A program made the translations under genes and the position numbers. Below, one piece after another: positions 28,046 to 35,706 of a stretch of 64,000 nt of DNA; positions within the stretch are counted from its first letter, which is position 1; each line of letters starts with the position of its first letter. The notes beneath the pieces were generated by a model. That model saw nothing but the letters and a program-made list of their open reading frames with translations. It was not told the DNA's origin and did not search any database. Location of the stretch: NCBI RefSeq assembly GCF_900100075.1, contig NZ_FNEG01000006.1, forward strand, positions 1 to 64,000, given 5' to 3'. This DNA is from Chryseobacterium jejuense. Lineage in GTDB: Bacteria > Bacteroidota > Bacteroidia > Flavobacteriales > Weeksellaceae.

Positions 28046-28262
28046 TGAGTTCAAATGACAAAAATGAAAATCAAAAGATTTTCAACACTTCAGTGTACTT
28101 CTTATTTTCAAAGCTTGCTTCTTAAATTTACTTTTATGGTTAATTATCATCCTTAGTAAATTGTAAAATTTTATTTTCCACAGATGTTTGTGGATAACAA
28201 AATTATAGACTTGATGATTATGTCCTAACAAATAATCTGCGTTATCGGCTCAATCAGCGAGA
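28046..28262. other. Intergenic segment with degenerate repeat motifs, no gene
   Basis: No open frame was found. It holds an inverted pair TTTTCCACA (28174-28182) / TGTGGATAA (28189-28197) and, further on, AATCTGCGTT and AATCAGCGAG. These look like degraded copies of the CACAGATT/AATCTGCG-type intergenic repeats common in Bacteroidota, which is inference only. Confidence 0.45.
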
Positions 28263-28297
28263 GTAAATAAAAAGCTGCCTCAAAAGAGAGACAGCTT
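28263..28297 (-). terminator. Terminator of the PI-PLC-like gene
   Basis: On the minus strand AAGCTGTCTC / GAGGCAGCTT form a stem with one mismatch, followed by TTTTTATTT. It lies about 27 bp after the stop codon at 28325. Confidence 0.85.
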
Positions 28298-28324
28298 CAT
28301 GGTGACAATTTATATTTAACTACA

Positions 28325-29323
28325 CTAAAAATTAGTTTTTACAATCAGTTCTGCCAGTTCTGCATTTACAAAATCAATAGGCATTACCCCATAAGATCCT
28401 TTTGTATTGCTTTGGAAGAACGTTTTAAGTTTTGGATTAATAGCATTGGAAACAGTAGGAATGCTTGGGATTCCGAAGATTCCCGGTTTATAACCACTAG
28501 TGAAATTGATGAAAAGTCTGTTGCTATTACTGTTTTTAGCGTCATTAAACAGATTGGAAATTCCGTTCCATTTATCATCATTGTTGGTTACCTTGTAATA
28601 ATCCTGAACTTTAAGCTGAGCTCCAGGATTATTGATCTCAAAAGTTGTATTATCTGCCCATGAAGTAGCATTAATTCCTTTAGCAGTTCCTGCTGAAAAT
28701 CTTCTAAGCAGTCTGATTTTTCCTCTTACTTCTCCAAGCGTAGGAATGTTTGTTCCCAGATCCCATTTTGAAGGATTTTTCTGAGTATAAGAATCAAAAG
28801 TACTTTCGAAAGATCTTGTTGTATTGGAGGCGTCATGTTCTTCTTTTACAGACATGATGATGGTCTCAGACGGATGATTTTCAAGAAAAGCATAACAGGC
28901 ATTGAGGACGTCATCAAAATTTAAATTCTGATAAATAGCACCATGATGGATTGTAAATGAATTATCAATATGTCTGCAACGGATATCCAGAAATCGAACT
29001 CCTGCATTCAGCTGTTCAGCAATGCTGAGGTTTTGTGTTTTTGCTGTACCTGTTACTACTGGGGCATCTATACGCGCTCCGGAATCGTGTGTCCCAGGAA
29101 TTGAAATTTTTGATATAGAAATATTATCCTGTAATCCTGCCATCCAGTTGTTCATTTCAACAGGAACTGCAGAAGCCATTTTATAGCTTGCTTTATTTAC
29201 AGAAGTAAGACCTGTTGCATCAGAATCCCTTTCTACCACTCCTTCAGAACAGGAAAAGAAAACCGTTGCAGTGGCAATACTCAGCGTAAAGTTTTTTACA
29301 TATTTCATTTGGTGCTTGAACAT
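28325..29323 (-). CDS. PI-PLC X-domain phosphodiesterase, lipoprotein
   Basis: Phosphatidylinositol-specific phospholipase C-like enzyme. It would cleave inositol phospholipids or similar lipid phosphodiesters outside the inner membrane. 332 residues; an in-frame ATG at 29308 would shorten the signal by five residues. Lipobox FFSC, then the X-domain: ISIPGTHDSGA (first catalytic His), VRFLDIRCRH, FTIHHGAIYQ (second catalytic His), LENHPSETIIMSVKEEHD, and a C-terminal VMPIDFVNAELAELIV. About 300 residues as in Bacillus PI-PLC. It stands alone with its own terminator. Its promoter carries the same 11-bp TTAA repeats as the two SusCD-phosphoesterase operons. Confidence 0.9.
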   Translation of the reverse strand: MFKHQMKYVKNFTLSIATATVFFSCSEGVVERDSDATGLTSVNKASYKMASAVPVEMNNWMAGLQDNISISKISIPGTHDSGARIDAPVVTGTAKTQNLSIAEQLNAGVRFLDIRCRHIDNSFTIHHGAIYQNLNFDDVLNACYAFLENHPSETIIMSVKEEHDASNTTRSFESTFDSYTQKNPSKWDLGTNIPTLGEVRGKIRLLRRFSAGTAKGINATSWADNTTFEINNPGAQLKVQDYYKVTNNDDKWNGISNLFNDAKNSNSNRLFINFTSGYKPGIFGIPSIPTVSNAINPKLKTFFQSNTKGSYGVMPIDFVNAELAELIVKTNF

Positions 29324-29344
29324 AGTTTATATTTTAATTGTACT

Positions 29345-29402
29345 TAAAATTAAGAATATGTCAAGCAAATAGGAGTTAATTTAACTTTAAAAGATAATTA
29401 AG
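29345..29402 (-). promoter_or_regulatory. Promoter with Pho-box-like 11-bp repeats for the PI-PLC gene
   Basis: Minus-strand half-sites CTTAAT, TTTAAA and ATTAAC start at 29402, 29391 and 29380, exactly 11 bp apart. ATTAAC starts 28 bp before TAATTTTA (29352 to 29345), a -7 element with one mismatch to TAnnTTTG. No -33 TTTG is seen at the usual spacing. This is the same geometry as at 18469-18525 and 21541-21598. Confidence 0.62.
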
Positions 29403-29548
29403 TTGTTGTGTGGCGAGGCAGGAAGCTGGATGATGGAAGAGAGAATACTCTAATCCGGAAAAGGGATTTGTATTTAATACCAAATTAAATGTTTCCTTTA
29501 TAATTTCTATTGAATATAACTTCCAGTTACCATCATCCCGCTTCCTTC

Positions 29549-30232
29549 TTAAAACACGAAATCCTCTTTCAAACCTGGAATTTTAAAGCGATGTTCCCCC
29601 ATTTTGAACCCCTCCATTTTGATAGGAGCTTTAAGTTTATGAATAAATTCTTTATACATATTTTCTGGTACTTTTCTATCATCATCACAGGATGAGTATT
29701 CTCTGTCTAGAATTACTTTTCCTGTAGATAAATTGATTTCATGGGTAATATCAAATTCACAGGTATCTGCAAAATTATCATAGGAACCTATCAGATAAAA
29801 ATCCCCGTTCTGGAATCTGAAAGTATGTTTGCTTGTTTGAGTATGTCTTGAATTACTGAAGAAATTTTGTTCCACGGTCAGACAATTGTTTTTTATCTGA
29901 ATGTTGAGAATATTATCATCAGGATAAAAGCCCATTCCACTTGAATAAAGCAAAGTAGAGTTCTCTTTCCAGATTTTAAGTTGATTCTGTTCGTTTTTCA
30001 GGATATAGAAAACCCTTTTATAATCTTTTTTTCCGGGAGCTCTTTCGTAATCGGATGCTGTTTTATCGGTATCAAATACTAGAACAGTTTCATCTTTTCC
30101 GTCTTTGTCCAAATCTCCTTTTACCTCAGTCACTTTTTTATATTCTTTTGGAACAGAAAAATTTTTCAGATTCTGAGCATAAAAACCAGTGATCGTCAAA
30201 AGGGCAATACAAGGGAAAAGTTTTTTCATCAT
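29549..30232 (-). CDS. Secreted protein of unknown function
   Basis: 227 residues if started at the ATG at 30232 (the next codon is also ATG), which gives signal peptide MMKKLFPCIALLTITGFYAQ. A longer frame begins before the upstream stop codon and lacks a sensible signal. The mature protein has an FG-GAP/VCBS-like segment (VKGDLDKDGKDETVLVFDTD), suggesting a calcium-binding repeat. It otherwise resembles no enzyme I recognise. Paired Cys (TCEF, SSCDDD) may form a disulfide. It follows the 161-residue secreted protein by 10 bp, so both are probably one transcript. Confidence 0.7.
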   Translation of the reverse strand: MMKKLFPCIALLTITGFYAQNLKNFSVPKEYKKVTEVKGDLDKDGKDETVLVFDTDKTASDYERAPGKKDYKRVFYILKNEQNQLKIWKENSTLLYSSGMGFYPDDNILNIQIKNNCLTVEQNFFSNSRHTQTSKHTFRFQNGDFYLIGSYDNFADTCEFDITHEINLSTGKVILDREYSSCDDDRKVPENMYKEFIHKLKAPIKMEGFKMGEHRFKIPGLKEDFVF

Positions 30233-30242
30233 ACCTTTGAAA

Positions 30243-30728
30243 TTATAGCCCGGTATCTTCCTTTTCAATCAATCCCAGATCTTCCAGATTACAAATACAT
30301 CCTTTGATGCTTTTATAAATTCCATTAATATCAGTGGATTTTCCTTTGTTATCTATGACTGTAACTCCTGTAGAACGTGAGCCATCTTCGGCATAGTAAG
30401 ATTTGAAAAGTGTATAGGTGTAACCCTTATTTAAAAAGCTAAGATATTCTAAATCCATTCCTGCATTTTGTTTTCCACCGCCTCTATGATAAGATTTATA
30501 CCTGAATTGTTTCCAGCTGTCCTTTGTTCTCTCAGAAGGAAATTCCATTTCTATACGGTCTTTACTTCCAAATCGGTACTGAATATATTCATTCCCTTTA
30601 TCCTTTACCAATACCATTTTCTTTCCGGCTTTAGTATCAAAGGAATAAACAACTTCTTCATTAGATCTCAGATATTGTGACCAAAGAACTGTTGGGATAG
30701 AGAATAGGAATAAGAATAGATATTTCAT
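30243..30728 (-). CDS. Small secreted protein of unknown function
   Basis: 161 residues from the ATG at 30728. The frame extends 15 codons further up, but this Met begins a clear signal peptide (MKYLFLFLFSIPTVLWSQ). The mature part is basic and aromatic-rich with no recognised domain. A CICNL pair of Cys lies near the end. It shares its transcription unit with the next secreted protein (29549). Both lie downstream of aroA on the same strand, 76 bp away, with no terminator seen between. Confidence 0.65.
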   Translation of the reverse strand: MKYLFLFLFSIPTVLWSQYLRSNEEVVYSFDTKAGKKMVLVKDKGNEYIQYRFGSKDRIEMEFPSERTKDSWKQFRYKSYHRGGGKQNAGMDLEYLSFLNKGYTYTLFKSYYAEDGSRSTGVTVIDNKGKSTDINGIYKSIKGCICNLEDLGLIEKEDTGL

Positions 30729-30804
30729 GGCTATGTTTTGTATATAAATGCAGTAATCTGAAACAAGGATCATTCATCCATTCTCAAATTACTACATTTT
30801 CAAA

Positions 30805-32031
30805 TTATTTCGTCATTACGCTGGCAAGATCTTCCCAGAACATGGGGTAAGACTTTTCCACTACATCTTCATCCTCAATAGTAAGTTCTCCGATCAGGCA
30901 GTAAGGCGCAAAACTCATTGCCATTCTATGATCCTGATAAGTCTTGATTGAAATATGTTCTTCCGGTTTTCCGAAGCTCACAGAGTGAATGGTTAAATCT
31001 GTAATTTCTGTTTCAGTACCCAGTTTTTTCAGTTCATTATATAAAGCCTGAAGTCTGTCCGTTTCCTTTACTCGTAACGTTCCCAATCCTGATATTTCAA
31101 AAGGAATCTTTAATGCTGCGGCAGTTACACAAAGGGTTTGTGCAATATCCGGACAATTGTTCATATCAAGAATAATTTTTTCCGGGAAAGAAAAATCAGG
31201 CTGAGGTTCTAAAGTCAGTTGGTGTTCAGCTTCAGAGTAGGTGGTTTTAATTCCAAAGAAATCTTCATAAATTTTTGCAATGGCAGAATCCCCCTGAGTA
31301 GACTCTTTGTAGAAGCTTTTCAGATGAATGGTTTCTCTTCCCAATGCACAGATTGAGTAGAAGTAGGAAGCAGAGCTCCAGTCACTTTCCACTTCATAGC
31401 TTTTCGTGGAAGACTCATGATTAGGTTTGAAAGGTTCTACTTTAATGGTATTGCCTTCAAAGCTATTTTTAATTCCGAACCTTGTCAGGATATCAAGCGT
31501 CATTTCAATATAAGATCTTGAGGTTACTTCACCCACAAGGTTAATCTCTAAACCATTTTCAAGTTTTCCTGCAATAAGAAGAAGGGAAGTAATAAACTGG
31601 CTGGAAATGTTCGCCGGAACATTTACGGAAGTCTGTGTAATCTTCTTTCCTGTAATTTTTAATGGGGGAAAGCCTTCATTTTCCATATATTCGATCTCAG
31701 CACCAAGATCCTTCAAAGCACTTACTAAATTTTTGATGGGTCTTTCCTTCATTCTCCCAGATCCGGTAAGAATGGTTGTTTTTCCTTCCTGAATAGAGTA
31801 GTAGGAAGTAAGGAAGCGCATAGCCGTTCCTGCATGGTGAATATCCACCACATCTGTAACCTCAGATAAAGCTTTTTTAAGCAGTTGGGTATCCTGAGAA
31901 TTGGATAAATTCCCGATTTTTATATTACTAAACACACTTTCCAGAATCAATAAACGATTCGAAATACTTTTCGAACCGCTGATTTGTACTGTTTTATTTC
32001 CGATTAATGTTGATTTTTCTAGCTTCTTCAT
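30805..32031 (-). CDS. aroA: 3-phosphoshikimate 1-carboxyvinyltransferase (EPSP synthase)
   Basis: Transfers enolpyruvate from PEP to shikimate-3-phosphate, the sixth step of the shikimate pathway, in the cytoplasm. 408 residues from the ATG at 32031. Motifs: SGSKSISNRLLIL near the N-terminus, HAGTAMRFLTSYY, GSGRMKERPI, SQFITSLLLIAG, NNCPDIAQTL, KETDRLQAL and TYQDHRMAMSFAP. The sequence lies toward the divergent Bacteroidota AroA group and is slightly shorter than the E. coli enzyme (427). It is third in a unit with a lipoprotein gene and a MazG-like gene. A 17-bp perfect inverted repeat occupies the gap to the latter. Confidence 0.93.
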   Translation of the reverse strand: MKKLEKSTLIGNKTVQISGSKSISNRLLILESVFSNIKIGNLSNSQDTQLLKKALSEVTDVVDIHHAGTAMRFLTSYYSIQEGKTTILTGSGRMKERPIKNLVSALKDLGAEIEYMENEGFPPLKITGKKITQTSVNVPANISSQFITSLLLIAGKLENGLEINLVGEVTSRSYIEMTLDILTRFGIKNSFEGNTIKVEPFKPNHESSTKSYEVESDWSSASYFYSICALGRETIHLKSFYKESTQGDSAIAKIYEDFFGIKTTYSEAEHQLTLEPQPDFSFPEKIILDMNNCPDIAQTLCVTAAALKIPFEISGLGTLRVKETDRLQALYNELKKLGTETEITDLTIHSVSFGKPEEHISIKTYQDHRMAMSFAPYCLIGELTIEDEDVVEKSYPMFWEDLASVMTK

Positions 32032-32053
32032 TATTTCTTCATATTTCAAACCT

Positions 32054-32099
32054 AATGTCATATTTCAGATCTTTTTATCGGTATCTGAAATATGACATT
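32054..32099. repeat. Perfect 17-bp inverted repeat between mazG-like and aroA genes
   Basis: The arms AATGTCATATTTCAGAT (32054-32070) and ATCTGAAATATGACATT (32083-32099) are exact reverse complements around a 12-nt loop. There is no T tract in either direction after the stem, so it is not a simple terminator. It may be an mRNA processing/stability element or a small mobile palindrome. Confidence 0.8.
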
Positions 32100-32106
32100 C
32101 GGAATT

Positions 32107-32433
32107 TTATTTTAATTTTTCATTATTCTGATGCCGTTCCTTATCGCGGTCAGTTTTTATTTTCATTTTTCTGTCAAACGCATCCTGTAAATTAACTCCT
32201 GTTTGGTTAGCCAGACATAATGTTACGAAAAGTACATCGGCAAGTTCCTCACCAAGGTCTTTGTTTTTATCACTTTCCTTTTCGCTTTGTTCACCATATC
32301 TTCTGGCGATGATTCTGGCTACCTCGCCCACTTCCTCAGTGAGCATAGCCATATTGGTCAGTTCATTAAAATACCTTACACCGATGGTTTTGATCCATTC
32401 ATCAACCTGTTGTTGTAATTGAGTAATTTCCAT
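32107..32433 (-). CDS. MazG-like nucleotide pyrophosphohydrolase
   Basis: 108 residues, the size of a single MazG/dUTPase-type all-alpha domain. It hydrolyses nucleoside triphosphates to monophosphate and pyrophosphate, probably as house-cleaning of non-canonical nucleotides. The Mg-binding pattern E-E-x-G-E (LTEEVGEVARII) and E-x-x-D (GEELADVLFVTLCLAN) is intact. A charged insert EQSEKESDKNKD lies between the two. Its start codon overlaps the stop of the upstream lipoprotein gene (TAATG). Confidence 0.88.
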   Translation of the reverse strand: MEITQLQQQVDEWIKTIGVRYFNELTNMAMLTEEVGEVARIIARRYGEQSEKESDKNKDLGEELADVLFVTLCLANQTGVNLQDAFDRKMKIKTDRDKERHQNNEKLK

Positions 32434-33842
32434 TATTGATAAGCTCCTATGGTAGGATTAGTAGTTCTTGATTCATTCACAATATCAAACGGAACAGTTC
32501 CTGCTACAGTAGAATTTCCTTTTCCTTTGGCTGGAGACGTTGTTTTTACTCTTAAATTCATTTTAGCCATGAAATAGTTCATAAACTGTGGATCTTCATT
32601 TTTGATGCTCTGTACCACATTTATATTACTATCAAAGGTAAAACCTGCTTCAGATGTACCGGAATACTTTAATAAACAGTTTTGAATAAGGTATTCAAAT
32701 TGCTGCCCAGGTGTCTGTTCAAACTGAACCGAATTATCCCTATCAGAATACACAATACTGTTTCTCAGATTAAATTGCTGTAAGGCACCTTGTTCTGTTT
32801 GTCCTGTATCGTTTTTCCATTCATTGGTTGCAAAAATCCCTTTTCTGTCAAAACTTCCCATCGCTTTAGAATAGTTAGCAATCGTAGCATGGGTATAGTT
32901 GTGTTTTCCACCTTTGAAAATACCGATACATGATAAACCACAGTTATTCATTACTAAATTGCTGGCAGTAACAGTAGAGTTTACGGCATAAATTCCATAT
33001 TCAAAGAAAGTATGAATAAATGAATTGGAGATGTTGGCTGTAGTCTGCTTCATTTCAAGTCCTCTTGTTCCACCGAATAACCTTGCATGGTTCATATTAA
33101 GAATAGAGTTGGGCTCCATTTTGATAGAGTTCCAGTTTTTAGGAAGCGTATCATGATCCAGGTCATTTCGGTCGCCACGAAGGATAACCTGTTTGTCCAG
33201 AGCTCCGTTAATATTTAAAACTGCATTTGACGAAACTTTCATTCCGCTGTTTTTGTGGAAGTATACCTTTGTACCAGGGTCTATATCTAACGTTACATTC
33301 TTATCCACTGTAAGATTTCCGTAAATAATCTTCGCTTTATTATTGGTCCATGTCGTAGAACTTGTAATCACATTAGGATTGGTTGGAGTCTGAATAAAAA
33401 ATTCTGCATCCTGAACTACCGAGAACAAAGTAACATGCTGTTGTCCTGCAGGACTGGTGAAAATCACTTTGTCTTCAGCAATAGCTTCAGGTCCTGTTGC
33501 TTGAGGAGCAATTTCCACATATATATAGAGGCTGTCTTTTTTTCTTAGCGGAACATCTTTAAAATCATATCCCGGTTTTCCATCCACATTAATTCTGTAT
33601 AATGAGGTGGCTCCTTTCTCAAGATTCACTCTTGGGATCAGAATATCTTTATCTTCATTATTATATACTTTTACTACATAAGTTTCTGAACGTACCTGAT
33701 GATAAACTGTATCGCAGAATACGGTGTCTCTTGAAAACCTTAGTTGTTGCGAAGGAGTATCAAAGGTAATATCATCCTTATTACATGATACTGTTACAAG
33801 GAGCATCCAGAAAGAAAAAGCCAGTAATAATTTGAATTTCAT
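32433..33842 (-). CDS. Lipoprotein with right-handed beta-helix-like repeats
   Basis: 469 residues. Lipobox TVSC at about residue 20, then an Ig-like N-terminal region (to about 160: TYVVKVYNNEDKDILIPRVNL, SLYIYVEIAP). A beta-helix-like stretch follows (about 170-420: ITSSTTWTNNKAKIIYGNL..., NMNHARLFGGTRGLEMKQ, AVNSTVTASNLVMNNCGLS). It ends with TNPTIGAYQ, as in choice-of-anchor or polysaccharide-associated proteins. It is conserved in Flavobacteriia by general impression; the function is unknown. Translationally coupled (1-bp overlap) to the MazG-like gene, though the functional link is unclear. Confidence 0.75.
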   Translation of the reverse strand: MKFKLLLAFSFWMLLVTVSCNKDDITFDTPSQQLRFSRDTVFCDTVYHQVRSETYVVKVYNNEDKDILIPRVNLEKGATSLYRINVDGKPGYDFKDVPLRKKDSLYIYVEIAPQATGPEAIAEDKVIFTSPAGQQHVTLFSVVQDAEFFIQTPTNPNVITSSTTWTNNKAKIIYGNLTVDKNVTLDIDPGTKVYFHKNSGMKVSSNAVLNINGALDKQVILRGDRNDLDHDTLPKNWNSIKMEPNSILNMNHARLFGGTRGLEMKQTTANISNSFIHTFFEYGIYAVNSTVTASNLVMNNCGLSCIGIFKGGKHNYTHATIANYSKAMGSFDRKGIFATNEWKNDTGQTEQGALQQFNLRNSIVYSDRDNSVQFEQTPGQQFEYLIQNCLLKYSGTSEAGFTFDSNINVVQSIKNEDPQFMNYFMAKMNLRVKTTSPAKGKGNSTVAGTVPFDIVNESRTTNPTIGAYQ

Positions 33843-33923
33843 CGAAATTAAAGTTTAAGTAAGTTCCAAATTTAACGAAAATACTTTGAATTTCTTATCA
33901 AGAAAAAAATATTGAATTCAGTA

Positions 33924-33954
33924 TTTGGATATTAGAAAAAAAGTTGTACTTTTG
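33924..33954 (+). promoter_or_regulatory. Consensus Bacteroidota promoter of rpmE2
   Basis: TTTG (33924-33927), 19 bp, then TACTTTTG (33947-33954): an exact match to the -33/-7 consensus. Start of transcription is expected about 33959, some 65 bp before the ribosomal protein start codon. Confidence 0.85.
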
Positions 33955-34025
33955 CAACCTAAAATTAGCAGAGAAATATCCATTACTATTTCGAAAGCAA
34001 ACTTTAATTTTTTAAAAATAGCATT

Positions 34026-34277
34026 ATGAAAAACGGAATCCACCCAGAAAATTATAGACTTGTTGTTTTCAAAGATATGAGTAACGACGAGGTGTTTCTT
34101 TGCAAATCTACTGCAGAAACAAAAGATACTATCGAGTTCGAAGGACAAGAGTACCCATTAATCAAAATGGAAATCTCTTCAACTTCTCACCCTTTCTACA
34201 CTGGTAAAGTGAAACTAGTTGACACTGCAGGTAGAGTTGATAAGTTCATGAACAAATACAAAAAATTCGCTAAGTAA
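34026..34277 (+). CDS. rpmE2: 50S ribosomal protein L31 type B
   Basis: 83 residues. It has the type B hallmarks: start MKNGIHPENYRLVVFKD, no zinc-binding CxxC pair (only a single Cys in VFLCKST), and the conserved SSTSHPFYTGK and DTAGRVDKFMNKY. It is monocistronic, with a consensus promoter upstream and a terminator 20 bp downstream. In many bacteria the zinc-free L31 is induced on zinc limitation, but Flavobacteriia usually have only this form, so it is probably the main L31. Confidence 0.96.
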   Translation: MKNGIHPENYRLVVFKDMSNDEVFLCKSTAETKDTIEFEGQEYPLIKMEISSTSHPFYTGKVKLVDTAGRVDKFMNKYKKFAK

Positions 34278-34297
34278 TTTTTGTATACTCACAATAT

Positions 34298-34328
34298 AAA
34301 AGCCTTCCAATCTTTGGAAGGCTTTTTT
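34298..34328 (+). terminator. Terminator of rpmE2
   Basis: AAAAGCCTTCCAA / TTGGAAGGCTTTTTT form a strong stem-loop with a T run. Confidence 0.92.
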
Positions 34329-34513
34329 GTGTTCAATATTTATTATTCTTATAAAATTTCCAGCCAAATATTTAGTCTTCCATTCCTTGTTTATTATCTA
34401 TCCGTCTATTATCTCTTGTCTTCTCTCCCATCTTTTTGTATTTTTGTTTTTAGGTAGTGAAGGTTTGGCTTTAGGTCCCCGTATTCTATCTTTTAACCCC
34501 TAACTTCTAAAAA

Positions 34514-35674
34514 ATGCAATTAGTATTTTCAGACGCACAATATTGGGAAGACTTTCTTCCGCTTACTTTTACCCGACCAATTGCAGCCATGCGATGCGGA
34601 ATCCTTACCTTCTCTGAAAGATGGCAGAGAGTTCTGGAGAATACAGAAGTTTCTTATTTTACAGAAATGTATCTTCAGGATAAATTTAAAACTCCCGAAG
34701 AAAAAGAAAGCCTTTTTTTAGTTCCGAACTTTATCCCTACAGAATCTGTTATTCAGCAGATCAAAGACCTTAAGCAGGGTGAAGCTTTGGTCTATGAAGA
34801 CGAATTGGTAGCTGCAAAGATCAATATGAAAGGATTTTCCCTTCATCAGATCGAAAAAATGACAGACATTAAAGAAGAACTTATTTTCTTTAAAAAACCG
34901 AAAGACTTATTTACCTATAACCATCATGCGATTGATTTCGATTTTGACTTACTGACAAAAGGAAGAACTTCACAGGAGTTATCTTCCACAAATGGTTTCT
35001 TGGGAGATAAAAAAGATCTTTTTATTGAAGAAGGAGCTTCCATAGAATTTTCGACGATCAATACAAAGACTGGTAAAATCTATATTGGTAAAAATACAGA
35101 GGTGATGGAAGGTTGCCATCTTCGTGGACCTATTGCGCTTTGTGATGATTCTAAATTTAATCTAGGAGCTAAAATCTATGGAGCTACTACCATAGGACCA
35201 CACTGTAAAGTAGGAGGAGAGGTGAATAACATTATTATTTTCGGATATTCCAGTAAAGGGCATGAAGGTTTTGTAGGAAACTCGGTTATTGGAGAATGGT
35301 GCAACTTTGGAGCAGATACCAATTCTTCCAATATGAAAAATAATTACGGAAATGTAAGATTCTGGAACTACAGAACCAAAGCTTTTGAAGATACAGGGTT
35401 ACAGTTTGCAGGTCTGATTATGGGAGATCATTCTAAAACAGCCATCAATACACAGTTAAATACCGGAACTGTAATTGGAGTAGCCTCCAATATCTTCAAA
35501 CCAGGTTTTCCACCCAATCTTGTGGAGAACTTTTCGTGGGGCGGCTTAAAAGATGATGAAAGATTCAGATTAGATAAAGTCTACGAAGTGGCCGAAAGAG
35601 CAATGGCCAGAAGAAAAGTAGCTTTAACAGAAGAAGATAAAGCTATTTTGAAGCATGTTTTTGAAACATATTAA
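34514..35674 (+). CDS. GlmU-like sugar nucleotidyltransferase family protein
   Basis: 386 residues. The N-terminal ~140 residues carry LVFSDAQYWEDFLPLTFTRPIAAMRCGI, typical of the Bacteroidota GlmU-related family. The C-terminal half is a left-handed beta-helix (hexapeptide repeats: GKIYIGKNTEVMEGCHLRGP, IYGATTIGPHCKVGGEV, IGEWCNFGADTNSSN). It is shorter than true GlmU (about 456) and lacks the standard LAAGxGTRM nucleotide-binding start, so it is not the genuine UDP-GlcNAc pyrophosphorylase. It probably handles another sugar phosphate. Single gene with its own terminator. Confidence 0.88.
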   Translation: MQLVFSDAQYWEDFLPLTFTRPIAAMRCGILTFSERWQRVLENTEVSYFTEMYLQDKFKTPEEKESLFLVPNFIPTESVIQQIKDLKQGEALVYEDELVAAKINMKGFSLHQIEKMTDIKEELIFFKKPKDLFTYNHHAIDFDFDLLTKGRTSQELSSTNGFLGDKKDLFIEEGASIEFSTINTKTGKIYIGKNTEVMEGCHLRGPIALCDDSKFNLGAKIYGATTIGPHCKVGGEVNNIIIFGYSSKGHEGFVGNSVIGEWCNFGADTNSSNMKNNYGNVRFWNYRTKAFEDTGLQFAGLIMGDHSKTAINTQLNTGTVIGVASNIFKPGFPPNLVENFSWGGLKDDERFRLDKVYEVAERAMARRKVALTEEDKAILKHVFETY

Positions 35675-35682
35675 TAAAAAAT

Positions 35683-35706
35683 AAAACCTCCGATTGGAGG
35701 TTTTTT
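35683..35706. terminator. Shared terminator between convergent genes
   Basis: AAAACCTCC-GATT-GGAGGTTTTTT serves the plus-strand GlmU-like gene and abuts the stop codon of the minus-strand gene ending at 35705. Confidence 0.9.

Noticed and set aside
28174..28197. Inverted pair of DnaA-box-like sequences (TTTTCCACA and TGTGGATAA), suggesting a replication origin
   Set aside because: Only one box is perfect, no further boxes or A+T-rich unwinding element with iterons is seen, and neither dnaA nor other origin genes are nearby. A degraded intergenic repeat is likelier.
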